This document shows, in pieces, positions 54,819 to 64,000 of a DNA stretch of 64,000 nt. Source of the stretch: Dipteris shenzhenensis. Taxonomy: Eukaryota; Polypodiophyta; Polypodiopsida; Gleicheniales. Under the pieces are notes generated by a model. The model saw nothing but the letters and a program-made list of their open reading frames with translations. It ran no database searches and was not told where the DNA came from. Position numbers and translations under genes: made by a program. The stretch lies in assembly GCA_047967505.1 (NCBI GenBank), contig CM106540.1; one strand, written 5' to 3'. How positions within the stretch are numbered: the first letter of the stretch is position 1; each line of letters starts with the position of its first letter.

Positions 54819-57676
54819 TTAAGCAGGCTGCCATCCTAGAGTATCAATTGTGAGAGTAAAGTTAGAGGCTAAGGGAAGGTTCAATCCAGAGAGTGTAAGC
54901 ACATGACGGTCTGCATGGACATGCAGCAATGAAAGAGCACCATTAATCAGAATATTTGGGTAGGTGGGTGCAATGAGTCCCAAGACTACAATCTGGTCTA
55001 TCTTCAAACCTTCCTGGAGAGTGTACTCTGCAGCTACCACCTTTGATGCCACCTCCACTCTCCCCATCTTGGCCTCTGCCCAAAGATTAACCATGGTTGA
55101 CCTACCACTTCCCACAGCCATCTCCAAATCTTCCCCATCATCCACATATAGCTGACCACTTGCCCTCATACCCTCTCCGTCTATGCTTGATTCCTCATGC
55201 TTGAATGCAATTAATAGTGTAAATGGGGTTTTTCTTGCTGCTGCTGTTGTCAGGGCTGCCTTCTGCATTGGAACAATCATCCCCTCATGAACATGCACGT
55301 TAATTGTGTCCCAAGGGGCTGATAATTCCTCATAAGAACCATTGCTATTGTTCACGAATTGAAAAGGGTCAAAGAGGTTATACCATGTCCCCTTTGGAAA
55401 ATAGGCGTTTATAGATTCCACTCCTCCCTTGAGTACGGGGGATACAAGCACTCCTTCTCCAAGTAGATACTGCGAGCTGATGTTTAGGGTGTTTGAATCT
55501 TCTGGGAAGGAGAAAAATAAAGGCCTTGCAACTGGAGCTCCACTCTCATGGGCATCTTGCAGTAGTGTATACAAATATGGCAAAAGTTTATATCTGAGAC
55601 CAAGGGCTTTTCTTGCAGAATGGGAAACAGAGTCCCACAGATAAAGCTCTTGTCTCCGTGAGTCCTTGTCACCATGATTTCGTGAAAATGGGTAAAATGC
55701 ACCTAGTTGGATCCATCGATTGCATAACTCCTCCCCTGTGTCCCCCAAAAAACCGCAAATATCTGCCCCTGCCATAGGCACTCCAAAGATACCTGAATTC
55801 AATATTCCTACTATTGAGTAACCAAGGTCTTCCCACGTTGCAGAGTTATCACCCGTCCAATGAGCAGCATAGGTGCCGCTTCCAGGGAAAGTTGATCGTG
55901 AGAGAATAAAAGGCCTCCTGTTCGTCAGGTTCTTCAGAGCTCTGTTGGTTGCAATAGCCTCTGAAAATCCATACAAATTGTGCGTGTTGTATTGCAAAAA
56001 ACCATCCTGATGAGTAGCACTGGTAGCAATGGTCCGTGCTCCAATATCTCTATGGGTTCCAGCCACGTTGATTTTGTAAGGGGGTTCATCCCACATGGTA
56101 GTACTGTCATTAGTGCACACAAGGCAACACGCTGCCTGATCAAGTGAAGCTGTGCATGTGGTATTTGTTGGATATTCACAAGTAGTACCACTGCAGAAGT
56201 TGGATGCCTCATTCATGTCAATCCACAACCCATCAAAAGGAACCATTGCATGAAAATTTGAAATCTCTGTGCCCCAGAAAGAATCTATATCTGGATGGAG
56301 AAAATCAGTAAAATAAACAGGGCCTGGCCAAACTTGAGCAAGGTAAGGCTTCCCTTCCCGCTTTATAAATATATCCTTCTCCATTCCATGTTGAAAAGTA
56401 CTGTAATTTTCATCTGTACTAATTCCTGCATTAAAGGAAAGACGTACCTTTGGTCATGATGAGGTAATTACGTCGAGAAGGAAAACTCTCTCTCTCTCTC
56501 TCTCTCTCGTGCGTGGGCGCAAGTGTTAATAAATCTCAAGAGATTCTTTGTGCACAATCAAGTCTTCAACGCTAAAGAAGAGATACAACAACCCATTCCT
56601 TTTCGATACTGCTACACAAGATTTTTCCTTTTCCTACTAGTGCTAACAACCATTTACAGTCAACCTGTTAAGAACCAAACAAGGAAGATCTGTAAAGCGA
56701 AACACTCGAAACCCTTGTCAAGTTGTTGAAATAAGGGAGAAAAAGAGACGATTGTGTTTCATGCCCTGCAAATTTGGTTCCTGGTAAGCAGGCAGATTAA
56801 CTCGATTCATGAGAGGTTTATTTTAAATGGAAAATTAGAGAATTAGAAGTTGGCCCGATAAGACTTGATGTTTTCTTTGAAAAGGCATTGAAACATAAAG
56901 GTAGAAATGGAGAATGAAAAGTCTCTTTCGGTTTTCTCTTATTGACAATTGAGTACATCAGTATATTGGCCTCCAACACTTTGTCATGAGGACGTACCCG
57001 GGTCAAGGATGAGCACATATTTTTGGCCATTTGCATGAAGTCGATCAACGAATTGCCGCATTTTGTCCACAGGATAGTTTACTGGATCAAAAGTGAAGTC
57101 TTTGTATGTGTCCATGTAGTCTATGTCATTCCACATAACCTCCAAAGGAATGCTTGCAGCTTGATAGTTGGCGACCACATTCTCCAAATCCTGAACGTTT
57201 TCATATCCATATCGACATTGTTGAAAACCTGCGAGGTAAGAACGTTAGATGTGAGCTTTACGAGATGTACCGAGTGGATCAGGCAAGGAAAATTTGCCAC
57301 TTGTTCTAACAATCAGCGTTCTGTTCACTTTTCCACTGCCAACTTACAGTCCTTTCATCTGTAAACTCAGAAGAAACAATCCTTGCTCCTTTCGAGAGGA
57401 AATATTGGATTTTTTTTTGTGGAAATGTACATGCATAACTTACCTCGAGAGGAGAAAGTGTAACCGAGGACAGTTATCTAGATTTGTATAGTTAATTATT
57501 TCCCAGCATATGTGTGTGTGTGTGTGCACGCGCGCGCGCATGTGTGTACGTGTGCGCACGGTCATTGGTGTCAGAGTTGACTGAATGCCAGAGAGTAACA
57601 GCAGAGGTCTAATACAAACTTCCAATTATTCGATTATGAACGACAAAGTCCTTCATACGCACTCACATAATTATAG

Positions 57677-57718
<42 letters not shown>

Positions 57719-59134
57719 GCATCAGTCACAAGACGTACATTTAGGAGAATTCTACACCAGTACAAAACTGCATATGGTTCCAAGACTCACCCAGTGACCA
57801 ATACGGCATTGGCGCTGGCCGACCAATAAGTTCAGTGTATTGCCTCATAACGGCAAGGGGAGCTGGACCTGGAAAGAAATAGAAATCCAAAATTCCGCCA
57901 ATGATTTTGTAAGTAAGAGATTTAGCTTGGTATGAGATGTCCATTCCATTACTGTTGAGGAGAAGGACTCCATGTGAAAGCCCGTCATTCCTGACATCCA
58001 TATAGAAGGGGTGTGCACCATATAAACTGACGTCTGCGTTGCCACTAGGAATGTCGGATGCCCACAATGTGTATGTTTGGCCTCCGACTAACCGGAACCC
58101 TTCTGGTCGCGTACTCTCCCCTAATCCATAAAGTGCAGCATCATCCGGGAGGGATGTAGAAATCTCCAGATATTGCTCTTTAAACACCAAGGTCCCGAAG
58201 CTAGAGTCAAAAAGAACCTCTCCTGTGGAGTTTCTGGTGACGGAAAAACTAAATGGGTCGGTAGTATAAGAAAAACTCAATGCACGGGAAGCGACGCTAT
58301 CACGTCTTGCGCTGCTTCTGAGAAATGTTTCTCTTGGGATAACATATTGAGGTATCTCCCATCTAGCATTTGTCGTGTTGGTACTGGTGATGTGAAAATG
58401 CAGCCGTTCAGAGCTCTCGTAACTGGAATATCAATGCGAAATGCTCATCAGAGTTAATCCACTACGATAACGTGTACGTACCAGCACATAAAATTTCGTA
58501 GTTCTAATAATATGAGATCGAAACTTTATTTTCACACGTGTTAGGTGACGGGCAGTGGTCTTATCGCGAGATCTTACAATCCTACATTTCATTTTTCCCG
58601 CTGTAGTTTTAGACAGGTTTCAAAACAATTCAAGAGTACAATGGGAAATCCTACGAACTGTCTGAGCTCTTCCACTCGTGCATTTGAAGGAACTACAGAG
58701 CACGCAGCATTCAAGTTCTCCCCCGGTTCTTGACAAAATAATGTATCTCACAAACGGTTTTCCTCTTAAAAAATTATGAGTATAACAGCAGCCACAGCAA
58801 GCACGTTATACGAAACTTATCTGGGCATAAAAACTTGTGTGAGGGTTAACAAAATGCACGAGGACTAGCAGCACAACCAGCTGCACAATCACAATAACTT
58901 ACTAGCATACCTAATAGTCAGGCAAAGCTGATCGACGTCCGGCCCATTTACATCGGTCTTTTGATTGAGCTCGAGAAGAGCAATCAGGCCGTAGCTGGTG
59001 GTATCAACTGACGTCACTCGATATCCATAGTTAGAATCGTTGGGGGCTCGATATCCATGTAAAGAGGTCGTTATGCAACAGAAGAGAACGAAAACTTGGA
59101 GAGCGAACGAGGCAACATTGCAGGCGGTTGCCAT
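54819..59134 (-). CDS. GH31 alpha-glucosidase / alpha-xylosidase, four exons
   Basis: Exons (minus strand): 59,134-58,911, 58,422-57,791, 57,228-56,998, 56,425-54,819. Each junction has GT...AG ends and keeps the frame, giving 897 codons, the usual length for plant secreted GH31 enzymes. The ATG at 59,134 begins [20 protein letters not shown], a signal peptide. The N-terminal beta domain is in exons 1-2 ([22 protein letters not shown]). The barrel starts at [20 protein letters not shown]. The catalytic nucleophile is D432 in [12 protein letters not shown] and the acid/base is D555 in [18 protein letters not shown] and [17 protein letters not shown] follow. Such enzymes release glucose or xylose from alpha-linked ends in the apoplast or vacuole. 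Motif details ([16 protein letters not shown]-like) favour alpha-glucosidase, but alpha-xylosidase is not excluded. Many N-x-S/T sites fit secretion. No lesion was seen. Confidence 0.93.
56426..56997 (-). other. GH31 intron 3
   Basis: 572 bases between GTACGTCC and TTTAATGCAG; carries a CT microsatellite at about 56,488-56,508. Confidence 0.9.
57229..57790 (-). other. GH31 intron 2
   Basis: 562 bases between GTGAGTCTTGG and CTTACCTCGCAG; carries a GT/GC run at 57,510-57,555 and a CT run at 57,679-57,715. Confidence 0.9.
58423..58910 (-). other. GH31 intron 1
   Basis: 488 bases between GTATGCTAG and TTGATATTCCAG. The codon split across it gives I-S-Y-E at the join. Confidence 0.85.
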
Positions 59135-60165
59135 GCTAAGCACCAACACACTGAAGTGCAGATTCTTCGATCTTTAACGTCGGCGTTTGAGCAATGCTAC
59201 GAAACGCAGTGCAGGAAGCTACGTTGTGTTCAATGAGTGAATACAAGCTTGCCACCATTAATGTCACGTCGTCGCAGCTAGATGATCGAGAACATGAAGA
59301 CAGCTGGGCTTATAGTTTCATAGCTGCAATATATTCATGTTGTTGTTGTTCAGATTCACGAGCGGCTCACTACGAAGCATCTACTGGAAGCCTTGAAGCC
59401 TCAATTTTGATATCAACAAAAAGCATGTCTGCACTTTCACCGACTTTTGCAGATGGTTGCCATGAGATTTAGCGGAGTGTGAAGGTTTGGATGGAGGGAT
59501 CATGTGCATGATGCTCAGCTTTTGTGATCAACTTCACGTGCATGAGCAAGCGCCCAACCAACCAACCAACCAACCAAAAAGAAAGGATGACATTCTCGGG
59601 AGAGAAGGTGAAATCTTGAACGTGACATACCCAACATGTTAGCGGTACAAACGAAGGGTTTTTCAATCAACTTTAGAGAAAATTTTAACATGATTGCAAT
59701 ATCATGACTAGTTTTTAATTCAACTCTTAAATGAAATCCAAGTAAAGAGAAGTTTTTCAATTCAGTTTTTTAAACAAAAAAACTCCATTAGTTCGTGAGT
59801 AAAGAGGGGTGATTTTATTGGAGAAAAAGTTCAGGTTGGAAGTGTTTTAAGTCCTCCTTGAATACACGTGATACATAGAATTCCTTAATAGTGCATCCCC
59901 TAGTCCCCAACACATCTCAAGCTCCACACTTTGAAGATGTTGACACTAATTCTTGTTGTTTGATGTGATTTGAAAGCAGCGCCAAAAGGTTCAACAGATG
60001 TGATATTCTCTTTCCAATACATAATATTTTTTCACCAAGCATTCTTGTATTAGTTCATCAATACTTAGTGTCACCATTCATTAAGGAGTCATTAAGTCGA
60101 GATTAGCGTCTGAGTCCCGCATTTGTATGCTGGATAGATCATTGAAGTGTAGCCATTGAAAGGTT
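59135..60165. other. Upstream flank of GH31 gene; no gene recognised
   Basis: GAATATATTGC on the minus strand near 59,327 is the only TATA-like site seen, about 190 bases before the ATG. Five CAAC/CCAA units lie at 59,550-59,576. Confidence 0.45.
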
Positions 60166-60453
60166 GTGTGCAGGATGGATGATTCGACTTCAAATGTAGT
60201 GGAATCTAACGTCGACGTCATCCCATTAGCCCGGCCATCTAACACAGTTTTGTCAAGTGAAGATGAATCCTTCTCATCTCCACTAAAGTTATCCAAATGG
60301 AGCATGCGACACATGACACTAGCAATTGTGCGACATTTCAAACAAGTGAGTAGAAAACTTAACTTAAGCGCAAAGGCAGACATTTTGACCAGGATTATAC
60401 GACATCCAGACATCAAGCAGGTTTTGAACGAGACAGAATTTCCGAAGGAGTAA
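60166..60453 (+). other. 95-codon hypothetical frame
   Basis: An ATG at 60,166 (MCRMDDSTSNVVESN) opens a frame with an acidic/serine stretch and a helical basic C-terminal half (KLNLSAKADILTRIIRHPDI). It could be an exon, since it lies in non-repetitive sequence, but no splice partners or family were recognised. The opposite strand is also open (60,081-60,416). Confidence 0.25.
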
Positions 60454-60657
60454 ATATCAATGGCGATTGTTAAAACTTGAAGATGTCACTAGGTGTTGTC
60501 AAAGGAGTGCAAAGTGTTGATAAGTTTTTTTTTTTGCGCAAAAAGTAGTGCTAGTTATATTACTTGAAAGCGAGAGTACAAGAAGGCCTAAAGGCCAGCG
60601 GGCTGCAATCACAAAACAGATTCAGCCCGAGGAGTCAAAATGCTAAATACAAGCCTC

Positions 60658-61851
60658 TCAGGGCATAATCATCAGAGAGTGGACAAACAGCCACGGTGGA
60701 GGGGCGTAATGCCACTTAAGACTCTGAGTAGAGTGCTGGAAGAACAACTCCCGGTGGTCCCAATCGTGAAGGAAATGTCGTCTCTTTTCCTTCCCTGCCC
60801 GGGACTCTCCCTGAATGTGATCCCATTGACCCTTGAGCGTGTGAATGATCGTGCTCCATATGTCTGCGAGGGTCTGGGTAGTAGAAGTAGTCTGAGCTCC
60901 TACAGTCTGCGTGCATCTTGAAGTCCAAATATGCCAGCCTATGATCTCCCAAACTGGGTGCCGAGGCATCGCTCCTGCATCTGTCTCTGTCAGATGCCAA
61001 GAGAAGCTGTCCATGTATGCCCAGGTGGCCTGCGTGATGAAAAAGACGGGATCCTGTCGAGAGAACTCATAGGCCAAGTGATGTCCCGTCTCAATGCTGC
61101 ACCAACAAACGGCTCCCCAAGTGATCGGTCCTAGCTCGGGTGTAGCCCTCGCTAGGATCCCCATGACTCCCTTCCAAACCGTCTGCGCATGCAAGCAGCT
61201 CCAAAGGCAGTGCTTCAGGGACGACTCCTCCTGAAAACACATCTGGCAATGCCCCTCCTGCCCCATCTGCCTCAACCAGCTGCCAACTGGAAGCCCCTTG
61301 TGTGCAACCATTCAAAGGAAGTAGGAGATCTTCCTCGGTCCCCAGCTAGCCCAAAGAGTCTTCTAGAAAGTGCGAAGAAAGACCAAAGATATCCCCTGGG
61401 CATACCACCTATGTGCCTGTGTGGGTAGCCCGCGCTTGAGAGCCCCAAGAGCACGCCGACCCATGCATGCATTGTAAGAGAAGAAGGGGGTAGGGTTCTT
61501 TGAGGTCTCCGATGGTGGCCAACGCCACTCTCCTGGATCCCACTCTACCTCTCTCAAGGAACGGCCCTCCCATATCCAGAGTCTCCAATCCTGGTCCTGC
61601 ATAATCAAGGGGTCTATATGCCACGTCTTCCCTTCCAGCCCTACAATGCGAAGGCGCTGCCAGGGAAGCTGGGGGTCGATCACGGCCTCTCTGCTCTGTA
61701 GGCGACTATCATCAATGACGGAGAAGAAGTGTACCGAGGAATCCGAGAAGAGGCTTGCAACCACCAAAGGAATGCCTCGTGGAGTGAACTGTCCTAGCCA
61801 CCTCTCATCTCCCGGGAAGAGCTGTCCGCGGTGACTATGGGAATCCTCCAA
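60658..61851 (-). pseudogene. LINE ORF2 C-terminal region with zf-RVT domain
   Basis: It is in a different frame from the RT part, so one indel lies near 61,860-61,880. Two open pieces, 61,851-61,363 and 61,311-60,658, share a frame and are separated by a stop. WMVAHKGLPVGSWL precedes the cysteine/histidine cluster CQMC...HCLWSC, as in the zinc-binding RT domain of plant LINEs. Confidence 0.82.
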
Positions 61852-61880
61852 CCTGTAGGAATGGCAGCATCAATCTCTGC

Positions 61881-63950
61881 TCATCGAGCCTGGAGCCCAC
61901 GTGCCATACCTACTGCTGCTGCCAGCTCGCCTGGGCTTAGTTGGCTGTAGACATCCCTCCAAACCCGGAGCGAGCGTGCGGGCCCACGCGCCCAAAGCGC
62001 CCAAGGGATATGGGATCTCTCTCCAAGCTGGCGACCTGTAACATCTGTCACGTGGCTGCTCCAAATCAGGGGCTGTCTGTCTATCTCCTCTCGGCAGCTA
62101 GGGGGAACTTGGAAAAGGCTATGTCGCAACTTCCTCCAAACCGAGATGAGGCTACGGAGGAAGGGGGAGCGGGGCTGAGTCAAAGGAGCTGAAGTGAAGA
62201 TCCATCGGATAGAAGGCTGCCACTCACCCCCTCTTTGGGGAGTACACGTGTTGAGACCATGCTGTAGCAAGAGCTTCCACGTCTGCCCTCCTGGGGTCAG
62301 ATCGCGGATGACTAACTTGGCAAGAAGTGCCTGACTCTGCAGTTCTAGATCTATGATGCCGAGGCCGCCCTCTGTCTGGGGGGGAATGATTGTCTGCCAG
62401 GCGACCCTAGCTCTGGTGGTGCCGGAACCGTTTGAACCAAACCATAGGAAGTTCCGCACCAGTCTCCTCAGCTGGGCTACACATGATCTCGAGAAACAAC
62501 AGCAAGAGGTCACATACCAAGCAGTGGCAAGAAGGACCTGGTTGACCACAAGGGCCCTGCCTGCCAAGGAGAGCCGAGCTGTGCTCCAGAAAGCAAGCTT
62601 CTGTCGTATGGAGGCTAGGATCGGCAAGAATTGCTGAGCCAGTGTGATGTCCAGGCCTACATGGAATCCTAGGTAACGTGTTGTCTGTCCTCTAGGTATC
62701 CAGCGAAACCCCTGGAAAATACCCCACTGTGAGCTGGCTCCCGAATCCGTAAGAAAACCAACTGACTTATGCCAGTTGATTTTCGCCCCAGCTGCAAGGC
62801 AAAAAATCTCAAGGGATAGTCTCACTCGCTCCAGTGACTCGACATCATCCTGCACATATAGGGCTATGTCGTCTGCATACTCAGAGTTCAGAAGCTCTGC
62901 ATCCTCTCAAATAGGGAGACGCATCCCGCGAAGACCCGTGGTACGGGCTCGAAGGAAGTGGGTCATGGCCTCCACAAAAAATAGGAATAGGTAGGGCGCT
63001 AATGGACAGCTCTGTCGCACCGAGCGCTCGAGTGTGAATCTCTCCCCCATCCTGTCGCTGATGATAACCCGACTGGAGGCCGATTTGTAAAGGCTAGCAA
63101 TACCTCTGATCCACTCGTCCGGGAAGCCAAATCGAGAGAGTGTACCTTCCAAGAAGGACCAGCCTACCCTGTCGTACGCCTTGTCAAAGTCGAGAAGGAG
63201 TATGGCAAGGTGCTGGCCACTGTGCTGAGCCCATTTCGTCGCCTCTGAGATAGTGAAGATGTTGTCCAAAATGCTGCAATCTTGGACAAAACCAGTCTGG
63301 GTGTCATGAATCAAGTCGTGTAGCAGGGGGCGGATGCGGCTACTGATCATCTTGGCAGGGATTTTGTAGGCGGTCGGGAGGAGGGTGATGGGGCACCACT
63401 ATCTGATCTCCTGACGGTCCCCCCCTTTGGGGATGAGGCAAATCAGGCCTGTCGCAAGGCTCTCTGGCATCTACCAGCTGGAGAAGATATGCTAGAAGGC
63501 TGCGAGCAAGGGCTTGTGGATCTGCTCCCAAAAGGTGGTGAAGAAAGCTCTAGAGAGGCCATCCTCACCTGGGCATTTCTGCCCATCAATAGAGCTCACC
63601 GCATCCTGCATCTCCGCCACGGTGAAAGGGGCGAGAAGGGCGTCGCTCATGCTGGGCTGCACGAGCCGCGGTGTAGATCTCCATACCTCCCTGCAAATAG
63701 GGCCACGAGGGTCTGGGGGCTCCTGCTGGAACAATGATCTGTAGAAATTTGTCGCCAAGTCCCGGACCTCATCTGGATCTGTCCTGACACTACCATCCTG
63801 CGCCCTAAGAGAACGGAGTTGTTCCCCTGCTGACCTCTGTCCATGAGTCCTGAAGAACTCTCTGCACATCCTGTCACCTTTCCTAGCCCAGAAGGACTTG
63901 GAAGCATGAAATGAGAACTCTGAGCGACGTTGGGTGATCTCCTCTAGCAT
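61881..63950 (-). pseudogene. LINE ORF2 reverse transcriptase, interrupted
   Basis: One frame covers 63,950 to 61,881 but is interrupted by TAG at 63,492-63,494, 63,471-63,473 and 63,399-63,401 and by TGA at 62,907-62,909. All four can arise from single C-to-T or G-to-A changes (CAG, TGG or CGA codons). The stretch 62,855-61,881 (324 codons) is open and starts just upstream of nothing essential lost: the YADD itself lies in the 62,906-62,856 interval of the same frame. RT core, thumb and the GGLGIIDLELQSQALLAKL segment typical of plant LINEs are visible. Confidence 0.88.
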
Positions 63951-64000
63951 GGCTCGAGCTCGAACCTCTTGCTGTCTGAGCTCCTCAGAGCATGGAGAAA

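Larger units (their letters stand above)
60525..64000 (-). mobile_element. LINE (L1-type non-LTR retrotransposon), truncated by window edge
   Basis: A poly(T) run at 60,525-60,535 is the poly(A) tail of a minus-strand LINE whose body runs to and beyond position 64,000. ORF2 order from high to low coordinates: linker with FWARKGDRMCREFF, RT with SSIDGQKCPGEDGL, LLLDFDKAYDRVGW, RSVRQSCPLAPYLF and catalytic YADD (62,868-62,879), then the C-terminal region with a zinc-binding CQMCFQEESSLKHCLWSC (zf-RVT). It is GC-richer than its surroundings. Confidence 0.9.

Noticed and set aside
57741-58280. Taking the start of GH31 coding at 58,280
   Set aside because: The codon there is TTG inside exon 2; upstream sequence continues open to a good splice acceptor and joins exon 1 in frame.
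59135-59149. Extending the GH31 start five codons upstream
   Set aside because: The codon at 59,149 is GTG, unlikely in a plant gene; the ATG at 59,134 gives a better signal peptide.

Overview
This is a stretch of land-plant nuclear DNA. It carries one interrupted plant glycoside hydrolase family 31 (GH31) gene with GT-AG introns, plant-type LTR retrotransposons (initiator-Met tRNA primer sites, copia and Ty3 pol motifs), LINEs, and a U2 snRNA-derived sequence. There are no bacterial operons, ribosome binding sites or CRISPR arrays. The density of old, nested, broken retroelements points to a large, slowly purged genome (gymnosperm, fern or early angiosperm scale). The sequence alone does not let me name the species.

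Layout. Positions 1-7,935: a decayed Ty3 element with a Tat/Athila-like tRNA-Asp primer site, an RNase H domain and zinc knuckle placed upstream of gag, then gag, protease, part of RT and integrase. 8,000-20,100: mosaic of LTR-family fragments (called X, Y and Z here), a Ty3 integrase tail, and a minus-strand LTR-primer site-gag fragment; no host gene recognised. 20,178-21,442: a 316-bp-arm palindrome beside very large TA/TG microsatellites. 21,443-24,280: a duplicated promoter-like module and a LINE RT fragment. 24,281-31,683: an almost complete copia element with target-site duplication, a 2.6-kb leader holding a minisatellite of ACGT-core motifs, and two small lesions in gag-pol. 32,500-36,100: a second decayed Ty3 element. 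36,900-54,040: a large, gapped inverted repeat with a 4.55-kb spacer, made of nested LTR pieces and carrying a U2 snRNA-like sequence in each arm. 54,819-59,134 (minus): an apparently intact four-exon alpha-glucosidase/alpha-xylosidase gene of 897 codons. 60,525-64,000 (minus): a LINE with YADD reverse transcriptase and several stop codons, running off the window.

Only the GH31 gene looks like an expressed host protein gene. The rest is best read as transposon history: sequential insertion, inverted duplication, LTR-internal deletion and C-to-T decay. The points most worth a second look are the copia leader minisatellite, the RNase H/zinc-knuckle cassette upstream of a Ty3 gag, the paired U2 copies inside the inverted repeat, and the near-perfect LTR-PBS palindrome.
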